Positions 1 to 10,020 of a stretch of 64,000 nucleotides of DNA are shown one piece after another. The position numbers and the translations under genes are program-made. Each line of letters starts with the position of its first letter. Position 1 is the first letter of the stretch. Source of the DNA: Pachyseris speciosa. Lineage: Eukaryota > Cnidaria > Anthozoa > Scleractinia > Pachyseridae. The notes beneath the pieces are model-generated. The model saw nothing but the letters and a program-made list of their open reading frames with translations, was not told the origin of the DNA and did no database searches. The DNA is taken from assembly GCA_016490735.1 (NCBI GenBank), contig JAEMWC010001006.1, positions 165,001 through 229,000 on the forward strand, in the 5' to 3' direction.

Positions 1-368
1 GCCATAATTCTAAGAGAAGGTAAATTTCCTTTATTGAGAACTAGTATCCTTTTCAACGCACTGGGTATGAAGAGAAATGGTAATGGTGATCTTTATGCAG
101 CTAGGAGTCGAGGAGAGTCGACTAAGTCGCGGACTCAGAGAGAGGAACCCAAACCTTATCCATATGAAGAAGCCCATGCATCCTTACAGTTTCAGGAATA
201 AAGCCTGGTTGTTTTTTTTCTTAATTGGGTTCAATTTTTGTCTGTTAGACATGAAATCAAGCACCTTTTTTTTAACCATCAATGGTGCGGAATATCACAT
301 GCCTTCCCACCCCTATAACCCCTGTTATAATTATGAATACATCCCGGACCTAAAAACTGATAGGATAC
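1..368. other. Left flank, no supported gene
   Basis: The stretch before the first LTR contains a 98-codon open frame (77-373) with a hydrophobic, poly-T-derived segment, but no family resemblance, no splice context and no conserved motif that I can see. I treat it as non-coding. Confidence 0.5.
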
Positions 369-512
369 TGTAATAGTTTTGATTTCTTTATTCGTTGTAC
401 AAGATACGTACTAATATGGCGGATCAAATCTAGCACATGGCCCCCGGCATGCAATGGCATCATGCAAAGAACATATACCGGAGGTCCGCTGTAACAAGTA
501 ACTAATCCAACA
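369..512 (-). repeat. Gypsy 3' LTR (144 bp)
   Basis: Aligned by eye without gaps to 2951-3094. In element orientation it begins TGTTGGATTAG, directly after the polypurine tract at 513-524, and carries AATAAA near its end. Confidence 0.85.
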
Positions 513-669
513 TCTCCTCCCAAAGATAACGAGAGTTAACTCCCAGAACACAACGTAAGAGGAAATAAAATGAGAACCCTAATACGGAAAGTCACTAAGC
601 GTTTTATCCAGACGTTGTCGCTGGTTATGTTTAATCTGTTGCTTTGATCTGTATTCGTCTTCCCTTAGT

Positions 670-1442
670 TGAACATTCTATCGATTGGTGTCTTGCACGT
701 TAGGTTTGATGACTTTGCTTCTCAAGTGGCGCCCCATGAGGAACTTGCTTGGAGAAAAGCCATTCTGCAAGAGCGTAGATCGGTACGCAAGGAATGCTGG
801 ATATTGCTATTCATTCTTTCGGAGCAGTGCCTTGACTGTGAGGACGGCCCTTTCACCATTGGTCGTTGGGTACTTTGGAGAGCTTATCACGTGAATAAAA
901 AACAATCGTAATCAGTGGCAAATAGCCGAAAGGCATGACAGCTGAATTGTGGGCCATTATCTGTTACAATGGTGTCAGGTATGCCGTGTGAAGAGAATAG
1001 CTCTTGCACGATTAAAATGACTCTGGTAAAGGAATAATCGTTCAGTTTCTTTATCTCAAACCATCTTTAACAATTATCGACGATAATCATATTATACCTT
1101 TCTCTCGAGTTCAAAGAGGTCAGCAGCTAGCCTTTCTCACGGTCGTGGGGGAAAGAAGCTGACACGAGCGGCTCCTTGGGTTCAGGGCGATCTTTGGCGC
1201 AGGTGCTACAATTTGCCCCCACGTTCTCAATCTGAGTAGAAAGGCCAGGCCACCATACGGGATTTGGCATTGCACTTGGTTATGCCGAGGTGACCAGTAT
1301 GAATACGATCAAGTATCTCCATGCAGCTGTGCTCATCACATAAAAGCAAGTCATCAACGATGGTAAAGTGGGACGAAGTGGAGGTTGATGTGGCATATAA
1401 GCTGGCCACCCTTGATTGCAGTAGGTTCTGATTTGAGTGCAT
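670..1442 (-). pseudogene. Ty3/Gypsy integrase remnant
   Basis: Read on the minus strand, 1442-1227 gives the zinc-binding region of a Gypsy integrase: a DDLLL core followed by ILDRIHTGHLGITKC, in which H...GH...C are the expected H2C2 ligands. Further down, around 985-940, a TDNGPQF motif supplies the second catalytic Asp, and around 890-860 an SSPKYPTTNGE motif supplies the catalytic Glu. Stops and frame changes separate these blocks (for example near 1130 and 1060), so no functional enzyme can be made. An integrase of this family would insert retrotransposon cDNA. The same orientation as the Gag remnant upstream and enclosure by the LTR pair tie it to this element. Confidence 0.85.
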
Positions 1443-1448
1443 TCTCCA

Positions 1449-2923
1449 TCAGCCATTTGAGCCGTATCTCTGCCAGGCGCTGTATCGTCGCCAGGAGTGT
1501 GAACAGTGTTTGTGAGCTGCGAAGCATTTCAGCTCTTCTTCTAACTGCTCATCCTCTCCTTTGGGTTTTTGTGTAGGAGCGTGGGAATGTGCGTTGGCTG
1601 CTAACTGATTTTTCCCAGGGACACATCGGACTTTGAACCTAATTCTCATGTCATTCTGATGGATAGTATCGGATGGATTTCTCGCTGAACCGCTTTGTTC
1701 AATTAGATTAAAAGGATTTTCCATGGCGAGTAAAGACAATGTGGTTCGACGTCGAGTTGCAGGGTTATGTGAACTTCGGTCTTCACTTTCCCCAGGAATT
1801 TCAGCTTTCAAATAAGCCACTGATGTAGTAATTTTATTAATTACCTTATCTGTGACAAAGGCTTTTCTGCTTACAAGGCCATGTATGGTGTGGTATAACA
1901 TATAGGTATTGGTTTAGTACTTTTTCTCTGGCGGTATGCGACGTTTGCTTAGAAGATGCCGATGACTGGGATTTAAATATTTTCGGGGCCTTGTAGGGTT
2001 TGTTCTGATATGACTAATTCTTGGTCTTTTAAGCACGGAGTCTGGGCACCAATGACTGTAACTGCGGCAACAGTAACCAGTTTAAAGCGAGCATTTTTGA
2101 CAGAGTTGACGAGTCCAGCCACCCCAAGTGGTCAGAATTTCTCCAAGGAAATAACTCCGTAATTATCTTTCTGCCGGTCGTCTTGTACTTTCCTCGTTGG
2201 GTTGGCATAGCTACAACGCACACTTTGTTGCAGATAGTATCTTTAGCGGGGCAAAATTGTCGGCCACACCAACCACAAAATGGAACAGGTTTCTGAGTCT
2301 TTTTACTGGGCAGTTTTCTATTACCGATTTTTCCTGGATTGAAAAATTCAACCTGTGCTGGTCTGGTCTCCCAATGGACAAGTTCACGAATTTGTACTTT
2401 AGATTCTGCCTGACGGCTCATCTGAACGGCTTGTGCTAGTGTAAGGCATCTGTTACACCCACGACGATTCGATCTCGAATCAGTTCATCTTTTTATGTAC
2501 CATATTCATATTTATCTGCTAACGTGTACAGATCCTGTAACAATGTGTCGACAGAGTCTCCTGGCTTTTCTCAGATCGTCTGTTAAAACGTACTCTGTCC
2601 ACAATTAAAAATAGTAGTTCATTGTTTTCTTAATCTCCTCGGAGGATATTGTTTTCTCATCTATTGGAAGTGTCTCGAGGATATCGTCGGCACTGTCACT
2701 AATTGCGCAAAGGAGAATACTGACCTGCTCCGTGTATGGTTTATTGTTAAGTGCTGACGCTACTATGTACCGGTCAAATCGGCGAAGCCACTTTGGCAAA
2801 ACGCCTGCCGTATGTGGACTGCTTTCTCCCTCGAACTCTCCTGGGGGAGGAATTTACGTGGACGTGTGGGCCGGATTGATCGCCTCAGGGGCTGGTGGGT
2901 TCGTATTTTCACCTCCTGACATC
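1449..2923 (-). pseudogene. Ty3/Gypsy Gag remnant
   Basis: An ATG at 2923 lies just after the 5' LTR and primer site, as expected for Gag, but the frame stops after about 20 codons. Re-entry gives a capsid-like segment (2799-2605) with the family pattern W.RRFDRY..AS.L...YTEQVSILL and DDILETL. Around 2421-2190 an AESKVQIRELVHWET region is followed by CGWCGRQFCPAKDTICNKVC, a damaged zinc-knuckle pattern. The open stretch 1901-1449 has no clear match except an acidic end that resembles the linker before Gypsy integrases. Protease and reverse transcriptase are not recognisable. Assignment to Gag is inference from motif spacing and position. Confidence 0.7.
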
Positions 2924-2950
2924 GTTAGGGCCTCCAGACGGTTGCCACCA

Positions 2951-3094
2951 TGTTGTATTGTTGAGTTCTTTATTCGTTGTATAAGATACGTACCAAGATA
3001 GCAGATCAACTCAAGCTTATGGCCTACAACATGCAACGGGGTCATACAAAGAACATAAACCAGAAGTCCGCTGTAACAAGTAACTAATCCAAAA
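2951..3094 (-). repeat. Gypsy 5' LTR (144 bp)
   Basis: Partner of 369-512. The strongest shared block is CTGTAACAAGTAACTAATCC near the right end. The terminal CA has changed to AA. Confidence 0.85.
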
Positions 3095-3741
3095 GATGCC
3101 ATTTTGTTTTCTTTAAGCTAAGTTAATCGGTATAAAAACCATAATTGTTACTGTACTTGCAGAGAACCCTCATCATTGGCATCTAGGGCGATTATGTCCT
3201 TAATGAAACTATCTACCCACACGGAAATAAAATAATTCACAGGTATTAGATAACGTTTAGCATGATATATAGCGATAATTCGAAGCAGAGGCGTATAACA
3301 CAAACCAAGGTCTAGATCATTCTCGTCGTCGTGTAAAAAATAGTAGTTAGTTGTTTATCTTGGGCGCTTAAAAGAGTGCGCCCAAGTTAAACCCTATGGG
3401 AAAATCACCTTACAAACAACTCTACCTCTAAGCTTGCAGCCTTTCACATAGTCTAAACGTTTTTTAAAGGTGTTGCCACAATGCACTGTAAAACGTTTGC
3501 TTTAATTCAATTTCATTTTGATTTCAACATCGATTTTGCTCATTTATGGTTCAATTACATTTGGAAAGTGAATGACTTCTGTGATGTTTTGTGACTCTAA
3601 CTGAGAATTTCTAAAGTGACCCCACCAAGGAGATCCTTCCTGGACAACTGCCGATGGTGGGTACCTCTCAAATTCATATGATGAGTCGCGGTCCCAGCTT
3701 CATGCAACATGTTTTTCCCTTTTAAAAGGAAACACTTAAAT
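3095..3741. other. Intergenic, one short hairpin
   Basis: No coding signal seen. At 3357-3387 CTTGGGCGC and GCGCCCAAG form a 9-bp stem around a short A-rich loop; no T-run that would suggest an RNA gene end was noted. Confidence 0.4.
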
Positions 3742-4587
3742 TTAGTTAATTGGATACCCATTGTAGGCATGGCGTATAATGAGAAGCTTTTCCGACAGGC
3801 GTACTTTATCTTTAGCGGTCTGTATTTCTCGCGTAGTATTGTTCTTGCCGGATACTTCTTTGTTGGAAGAGACGATAGTTACTGGCGGGATTTCGTTTAC
3901 ATTGGTCATCGTTGCTGTCAATGTGTTCGTTAGCCAGGTCGCATAACGCGCTGCTTTTGTCTCCAACACGGATGTTGTTAGGATGCTGCTTAGAAATTCT
4001 GCGTTGGCGGGCAAAGTACTTGTCAATGGTGTGATCATTCCAGAACTTGCCGTGGTAATCGATGCTGAGGTTATGGTCCTTGCTGCCTTTTGGAATTGCA
4101 GTATTGTGGTTGTCACATGCATGAGGCGTTGTTCTATCCAATTTGTAGTCCCGGATTGCACCGTTAAATTTTCTGGTCCTGAGATTTAAAGAAAAAGAAA
4201 GGTGACTTTCAGATTTTTTGCCGCCGTTATACAGACAAGGAGGCTCATGTCTACATTAACCATTAACAGGGTTGTATAACGCTCAAAGATCGCAACAATA
4301 ACGTGAAAATGACAATACGAAAAGGAATGGCGGCTTAGATGAAATAAAGTAACTAATTTTATGCCGAAGAAATGGAAACAAACTTACATACATTTCAATA
4401 CTTAGCCCTACTTTGTTCGCAGATGTAGCTTTCTTGTGACTCGCAATCATTCCCGATCAGTTTGCTGCTAGTGAAATTAACCACAAAACAACGCTTTCTT
4501 ATTCCGCGTATCTCAATAATGTCGGATTTGATACCCGAAGCCTCCTGGTGTTCATCTTGATCCCAGTAATATTTACCATCCTTCCAA
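3742..4587 (-). CDS. Partial host gene: C-type-lectin end plus Ser/Thr-rich stalk (2 exons)
   Basis: Proposed exon 4587-4412 follows a TTTTTCGTTTCTAG acceptor and encodes WKDGKYYWDQ... then DCESQESYICEQ, the typical C-terminal half of a C-type lectin domain with its last two cysteines. A GTAGGG donor follows at 4411. The next exon starts at 4178 after a pyrimidine-rich tract ending ATCTCAG, and encodes PENLTVQSGTTNWIEQRL followed by about 100 residues rich in Ser and Thr, open to 3742. The 233-bp intron is phase 1, as usual between extracellular modules, and the frame is kept across it. If the donor is not used, the protein stops at 4395. Upstream exons were not found; the BEL element at 5630 may lie in the preceding intron. 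Function is unknown: probably a secreted or surface lectin-like protein. Confidence 0.5.
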
Positions 4588-5590
4588 CTAGAAACGAAAA
4601 AGAACATTTTACACGGTATGACGGTTAACATCTGTATAAGCTTTCAAAAGTAGTCGAAGGAAAGTCTTATCAATAGTAATATATATGTTGTAATATATAT
4701 GTCCTTTAATCATCGTTGCTTTCCAATTAAAAATGCATTATTAAGCAAGCTTGAATGTTTTGGTCGATATGTTTGTTATTGGCGAGGTTCTTTTGTGCGC
4801 TTTTATATGTGGAGGTCCAAAAAAAAAAAAAATCCAGAGTTGGTTTAGCTTTTTTATCTACTACAAGGAGACGAATCTTAAAAGAGCTGCGAAAAAAAAA
4901 GAAGCTGCGGAAAAAAATTAAAAAGGAAAAAGAAAAAGAAAAACAAAACTAACAAAACAATACTGTTCATTTAAAGACCCGAAGAACGTATGGCGATAAA
5001 ACAACCCGGTAATGAGTGCGAATGGAATATATATTTTTACATTGGCTGCGAATAGGAAACGAAGCGAACTTCACTTCCACCGTAATATTAAGTATACCTG
5101 TGTTCTATTCATGAGCACTTCCAATGTTATATGTAATGTGTGTTCAGTTGAATATCTAAACAACAACACGTTATTCACATTCCATTACACGGTTTGTAAA
5201 ACTTATTAAATAATTAGCAACTTAACACATAGAATAATCAATTACAATTTAAACTAAATATTATAACATAGAAGGAAATGCCTAGCAGCTAGATCACCGT
5301 AAGGTTTTCGAGCTAGCAGCTAGCTCTTTGAAGGTAGTTTCGAATGTACAGGACATCACAATAACTAGACATACACAACATCGTAAGACATACACAACAC
5401 ACCACAAAAAAGAACAAAAAAAAAAAAAAAAAAAAAAAAAAAAGCAATACAATTACAGATGCCTGCACTTAGCAGTGGTAGCCGAAAATTTGGCAAGCGT
5501 TGAAAAACACGTGCGGCGGCCATTGCGCCATATGCAAAAATGCCTTTTAAGCTTTGGGCACAACAAATGCCAACAAACGACTCAGACTTA

Positions 5591-5629
<39 letters not shown>
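4588..5629. other. Intergenic, low-complexity rich
   Basis: Contains an A/G-rich tract (about 4880-4950), a poly-A run of more than 30 bases (about 5408-5443) and an ATT microsatellite (about 5590-5629). Open frames here arise from these tracts. Confidence 0.6.
5590..5629. repeat. (ATT)n microsatellite, target of the BEL insertion
   Basis: About 13 ATT units run directly into the 5' LTR. ATT units resume at 12140, so the array was split by the retrotransposon. Confidence 0.9.
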
Positions 5630-5630
<1 letters not shown>

Positions 5631-5947
5631 GTTGCGACCTTTTCTGCATTTACGGAAATGATAAAAAACTTTGAAAGAACTCAGTTGGCACTTACGCCCT
5701 GGCGCGCGCGCAGTTACAGACTTTGTTTCATTTCTATTGTTTCAATTTCAGGCGCGCGCGCTCATTGGTTAATACAAATGATTTAAATTTTAATGGCGCA
5801 ATTATGTTTTCTAGCGCGTACAAAAATAAAGTGGATTTGGGATTTTTGCGGAGTCGAACTGTCGTTGTATTTTTTCTTCGGCATTTAAAAGGGGTTTTCT
5901 AATCGATTTTACGGACTTTGAGGGCTGTCGGGAAAACCGTCAGAGCA
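5630..5947 (+). repeat. BEL 5' LTR (318 bp)
   Basis: Contains two GGCGCGCGCG-type motifs about 50 bp apart and a TTTAAAAGGGG stretch. Differs from the 3' LTR by only a few substitutions and a 1-bp length difference. Confidence 0.93.
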
Positions 5948-5950
5948 TTT

Positions 5951-5968
5951 TGGTCCTTCGAGCCGGAT
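5951..5968 (+). promoter_or_regulatory. Primer-binding site, tRNA-Tyr-like
   Basis: TGGTCCTTCGAGCCGGAT begins three bases after the LTR. It is complementary to the 3' end of animal tRNA-Tyr including CCA, with one mismatch as I remember that tRNA. This would prime minus-strand cDNA synthesis. Confidence 0.75.
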
Positions 5969-6087
5969 TGTAGCGGTTATTTCGGGTCAGTTTTACAAGA
6001 TTTTGGGTTTGGAGTGACGAGTCGGCCGCCGGCGCTACGAAGTGAAACAAACCGGATTTCTATTTTTCTGGATGGAATAAAGACGAA

Positions 6088-6414
6088 ATGGACAACGAAG
6101 ACAATCGAGACGGACAAGAAAGGTACGAAGACGAAATTGGTCAATTACATACGGTAGTTGGAGTGTTGAAACGAGAGAAAAAGAATGCTAAGTCGAATTT
6201 AACTCGGATGCTAAATCAGTTAGCAGTATTGGTATCAGATGAGAAGTATAATAGACGGAAGATAGTGGAGGTAATAGAACGCTTAGAGAGGTTGAGAGAT
6301 GAAGTGATGAGGATTTTGGAAGAATTGGAAACTGTTTATTCTAAGTTACAAGACGAGGGGAATGAAAGGAAGACGAGCAAGGAAATAGAAGAAGTTAGCG
6401 CGCAAGTAGACTGA
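6088..6414 (+). CDS. gag: BEL Gag N-terminal segment, ended by in-frame TGA
   Basis: The ATG at 6088 is the first long-frame start after the primer site. The 108-residue product is highly charged, with heptad-like LERLRDEVMRILEELETVYSKL, so a coiled coil is likely; this fits an N-terminal Gag oligomerisation region. It ends at a TGA (6412-6414) in exactly the same frame as the large downstream ORF, which reads on through ELGEARVIMLAQ. The context GAC-TGA-GAG is what CpG decay of an Arg CGA codon would give, so a point mutation is likelier than programmed read-through. The next ATG in frame is at 6439. Confidence 0.75.
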   Translation: MDNEDNRDGQERYEDEIGQLHTVVGVLKREKKNAKSNLTRMLNQLAVLVSDEKYNRRKIVEVIERLERLRDEVMRILEELETVYSKLQDEGNERKTSKEIEEVSAQVD

Positions 6415-6438
6415 GAGCTTGGTGAAGCTCGCGTCATC

Positions 6439-9400
6439 ATGCTAGCACAAGTAAATAGTAGTATAAGTAGAATGGCGCGGAATGGTGGTTCTGGAGATAA
6501 GGAGAAAGCTCAGCGTATGTGTGAATCACAGCACTTCGGTGAAGACAAACGAGAGGACAACCGAGTCCCAAGTGAAGAAAGAAGACCCATAAGCATCGAC
6601 TCACCAGAACGTTCGCATTCACAGACACCGACAAGACATACGAGTAATCCACAAGTGGGGGATTTGTTTAACTCAAGAAACGCGGTGAACGGACAACTAG
6701 AACGGATCAAGATCCCTGTATTTGGCGGAAGCAAGCTAGAATTTCCCAGATGGCATGCTGCATTTTCAAGCTGTGTAGATTCGTCTTCTCTTTCCGCGCA
6801 GTTTAAAATGTTGAGGTTGGAAGGATGTCTGACTAGTGAGGCGGCAGAGACGGTCAAGGGACTGGGCTACTCTGAAGCGGCATACGAGACGGCAAAAGCT
6901 AGGCTGCAAAGGAAGTACGGAGGAAGTCGACGTCAAGTGCAAGGAAATTTAGAAGAGCTAAAGAAGATGAAGATACTTCGAGAGGATGACGCTAAAGCGC
7001 TAGAAAAATTTGCGGATGCTTTGGAAAGAGCTGTTATTAATCTGAAAGAGAATGGCCGTCAATCAGACTTACAAGACGGAACTTTGTACACTATCATGCT
7101 TGAGAAAATACCAGAGAAATTGCTGGCTCAGTACTACAGATGGATAAAGGAAAGTCAGGAGCCTGAGTCGCTCGAGAAGTTGAAAGACTGGATTGCAGAA
7201 GAAGCGGAATATCGGGTGCAGGCTTCTGAGATACGAAACGGAATCGGATCCGACGAAAAGGCGGGAGAAAAAACGGTGACCTGGAAGCGAAGCGAAAACA
7301 GCGCTAAATCATTTGTCTCAAATAGGGGCGGCGTGGAACCGAAGGTTCAGAATTGTAAGCTCTGTGGTCACAGTCATCCTATTTGGCACTGCGACGAGTT
7401 TAAAGGAAGACCAGTAGAGAGAAGATGGGAGACAGCCAAGCGCCTGGGGCTCTGTTATAGATGTCTGGGTAATGATCATCTCGGAAACTCGTGTCCAAAT
7501 TACCGAGAATGCAAAATCGACGGGTGCATCGATACTCATCACCGTTTACTCCATGCAGACAGCTTCCTCTCAAGAGGAAAAGGACGTTCATACGGAACAA
7601 GTCCTCTAACCCAAGTGTCGACCCACGAAACTATAACAGCCATTCAAGAAAACGTAGAAGGACGACAGGGTAACATCAGTGCAAATCAGAGTCATATATC
7701 CCAAGAAAGTACAATTTCTCAGATCACGGAGGGGGATGCAAGTACTCATACAGCCACAATGGAAACAGCAGCACAGACGCGCAAAAAGGTAGTAGCTCTT
7801 CAGACGGTCCCATTGATACTGAAGAATGGAAACAAACGACTGCTAGTGAACTGTTTTATTGACGAAGGAAGTGACACAACGTACATTAACGAAGATCTAG
7901 TAGAGGAACTGGGAGTAAAAGGCCGTAAGGAACCCATCACCGTTAACGTCGCGAACGACCAGCAAGTAAAGTTTATGTCAATGACTTTTCAAGTCGGATT
8001 GGAGAGTGTCGATGGCAAAGTGAATCGAACCATTTCAGCGAAGACGTCTCAAAAGATTTGCGGAGGAATGAAGCCTGTGAATTGGCTGGAAATAAAACAC
8101 AAATGGTTCCATCTGAGAGACATACCTTTCCCGCAGCTCGCAAAAAGAGGAATGATTGATGTCCTTCTTGGAGCAGACAATCACGAATTGACGACCACGA
8201 TAAAAGAAGTTCCAGGCAAAGTCAACGAACCGAGTGTAAGGCTCTGTCCACTGGGGTGGACAGCGATCGGACGGCTCGATAAAGAGGACGTAAGCGAGGA
8301 GAACCACACGGGACTTATCAGAACCTTCCGCGTTCAGCAGTCTGAAGAATCTTCGACCTTTCAGGACGCTGATGTAAACGTCACACTGAGAAAATTCTGG
8401 GATCTAGAGCACATTGGAATCCTTCCTTCTAAGCCGCAGCTCACTCCAGATGAGCAAACAGCGTGGGAAAAGGTCAGCGAATCGAGAATCTTTGACGGGA
8501 AACGGTATCAAGTCGCAGTTCCATGGAAAAAAGAAAGACCACTTTTAGTCAGCAATAGACCCCTGGCTGAACGACGGCTGCGGCAAGTCGAACGCAAACT
8601 GGCTAAAGACGAAAAGACAGCAACTGCTTATCAACACGTTATTGACGAGTACCTACAGAAGAACTATATTCGACGCATCCCACCCACTGAAGAAAAAAGT
8701 GAATCTGAATGGCTATTACCTCATTTCCCAGTGATTCGACCAGACAGGGCAACGACAAAGGTCAGGATCGTGTTTGACGCCTCAGCAATGTACCAAGGAA
8801 GAAGTCTTAACACAGAGACTTTACCAGGTCCCAAGTTACAAAGTAACATCTTTGACATACTAGTGAGGTTCAGGAAGGAGTTAATAGCTCTTGCCGGTGA
8901 CGTTAGTCAGATGTACCATCAGTTGGTGCTACAGCCCGTGGATCGGCCTTACCACAGATTCCTATGGCGAAATCTCGATCCAAGTAGACAGCCAGATACA
9001 TACGAGTTTCAGCGATTTGTATTTGGTGGGTGCTACTGTCCGTTTTGCGCTCAGTACGTTTGGCAGCAACACGCACGTGACCACAAAGAACAGTTCCCTT
9101 TGGCAGCGGAGGCAGTGCAAGATAACTGTTATATGGATGATCTGATGCCGTCCGTTAAGAGTATAGAAGAGGCTAAGACGATGAGGAAGCAAATTACGGA
9201 GCTAGGAGACCTGGCTGGATTTCATGTTCGAAAGTGGATTTCACATCGATCTGAGGTGATCGAAGATATTCCGGAACAAGACAGAGCCGCTGAAATCGAT
9301 TTGAGCAAGACGGAGTTCCCAGTAACAAAGACGCTAGGCGTTTTGTGGATCGCGCAAGAAGACAGGTTTTCGTTCCGGTATTCAGCTCCATCAGACGACT

Positions 9401-10020
9401 TCGTATTCACGAAAAGAAACGTACTAAAGAAGACCGCCACCATCTTTGATCCACTTGGATTTCTCTCACCCTTCACTGTAAGAGGGAAGATGTTGATGCA
9501 AGAAGCATGGCTTGAAGATGTAACATGGGATGACGTTCTGCCACTTCAGCTGACAAAGAAATGGAAGACATGGTTTGGAGAGTTACCCGACCTCGAAAAA
9601 ATCAAGATTCCGCGATGCCTTAAAGATTCGCACAGCACTGAGAAACATTTAACGGTTCACACGTTAACTGACGCTTCAGAGAAAGCTTATACAGCAGCTG
9701 TTTATGCCCGATACGAATTTGAAGACGGATCCATTGGCACACGTTTGGTCGCAGCAAAAACAAGATTGGCACCACTCAAGGCACTGAGTATTCCCCGTTT
9801 GGAACTTATGGGAGCAGTCATTGGTTTACGATTAACCAAACAAGTGTGCGAGGCTCTTGGAGTTCAACGAAACGAGGCAACCTACTGGGTTGATAGCTGT
9901 AACGTCGGTTGTTGGATTCATAGTCAAAGTCGAAACTTCAAGCCTTTCGTTGCACATCGAGTAGGAGAGATACACGAAGATTCCAACCCGATCAATGGCG
10001 TTATGTTCCTGGAAAGTTAA
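6439..10020 (+). CDS. gag-pol: BEL Gag-Pol: Gag core, CCHC, protease, RT, RNase H
   Basis: A 1193-residue frame. Residues about 88-270 match the DUF1759 Gag core (IPVFGG...LEFPRWHAAF). About 305-375 hold cysteine/histidine knuckles including CKLCGHSHPIWHC and CYRCLGNDHLGNSC. Around 470-480 lies an aspartic protease motif, FIDEGSDTTYIN. The reverse transcriptase has VRIVFDAS, ALAGDVSQMYHQ and the catalytic YMDD at 9130-9141 (residue 898). Peptidase_A17-type sequence and an RNase H domain follow (TDASEKAY, LELMGA, WVDS). The frame ends early at 10020 because a single base appears to be missing near 9990; the continuation lies in the next frame. All visible catalytic motifs are intact. Together these would make the capsid, process the polyprotein and reverse-transcribe the element. 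Confidence 0.93.
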   Translation: MLAQVNSSISRMARNGGSGDKEKAQRMCESQHFGEDKREDNRVPSEERRPISIDSPERSHSQTPTRHTSNPQVGDLFNSRNAVNGQLERIKIPVFGGSKLEFPRWHAAFSSCVDSSSLSAQFKMLRLEGCLTSEAAETVKGLGYSEAAYETAKARLQRKYGGSRRQVQGNLEELKKMKILREDDAKALEKFADALERAVINLKENGRQSDLQDGTLYTIMLEKIPEKLLAQYYRWIKESQEPESLEKLKDWIAEEAEYRVQASEIRNGIGSDEKAGEKTVTWKRSENSAKSFVSNRGGVEPKVQNCKLCGHSHPIWHCDEFKGRPVERRWETAKRLGLCYRCLGNDHLGNSCPNYRECKIDGCIDTHHRLLHADSFLSRGKGRSYGTSPLTQVSTHETITAIQENVEGRQGNISANQSHISQESTISQITEGDASTHTATMETAAQTRKKVVALQTVPLILKNGNKRLLVNCFIDEGSDTTYINEDLVEELGVKGRKEPITVNVANDQQVKFMSMTFQVGLESVDGKVNRTISAKTSQKICGGMKPVNWLEIKHKWFHLRDIPFPQLAKRGMIDVLLGADNHELTTTIKEVPGKVNEPSVRLCPLGWTAIGRLDKEDVSEENHTGLIRTFRVQQSEESSTFQDADVNVTLRKFWDLEHIGILPSKPQLTPDEQTAWEKVSESRIFDGKRYQVAVPWKKERPLLVSNRPLAERRLRQVERKLAKDEKTATAYQHVIDEYLQKNYIRRIPPTEEKSESEWLLPHFPVIRPDRATTKVRIVFDASAMYQGRSLNTETLPGPKLQSNIFDILVRFRKELIALAGDVSQMYHQLVLQPVDRPYHRFLWRNLDPSRQPDTYEFQRFVFGGCYCPFCAQYVWQQHARDHKEQFPLAAEAVQDNCYMDDLMPSVKSIEEAKTMRKQITELGDLAGFHVRKWISHRSEVIEDIPEQDRAAEIDLSKTEFPVTKTLGVLWIAQEDRFSFRYSAPSDDFVFTKRNVLKKTATIFDPLGFLSPFTVRGKMLMQEAWLEDVTWDDVLPLQLTKKWKTWFGELPDLEKIKIPRCLKDSHSTEKHLTVHTLTDASEKAYTAAVYARYEFEDGSIGTRLVAAKTRLAPLKALSIPRLELMGAVIGLRLTKQVCEALGVQRNEATYWVDSCNVGCWIHSQSRNFKPFVAHRVGEIHEDSNPINGVMFLES

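Larger units (their letters stand above)
369..3094 (-). mobile_element. Decayed short Ty3/Gypsy LTR retrotransposon
   Basis: Two 144-bp direct repeats (369-512 and 2951-3094) flank Gag-like and integrase-like coding remnants on the minus strand. The repeats start TGT and the left one ends CAACA; both contain AATAAA in element orientation. The five bases outside them are GATAC (left) and GATGC (right), a 5-bp target-site duplication with one substitution. In element orientation a purine tract (TTTGGGAGGAGA) abuts the 3' LTR, and a TGGTGGCAACC primer-site-like stretch follows the 5' LTR. Gag is at 2923-2029, integrase at 1442-670, and no reverse transcriptase motif is seen between them, so the copy is internally deleted. 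LTR identity is roughly 80% by eye, implying an old insertion. Confidence 0.85.

Noticed and set aside
77..373. 98-codon open frame with a hydrophobic segment at the left edge
   Set aside because: The hydrophobicity comes from T-runs; no family pattern, splice sites or regulatory context.
5328..5786. 152-codon open frame
   Set aside because: Consists of poly-Lys and poly-Ile from A-runs and the ATT microsatellite, running into the LTR.
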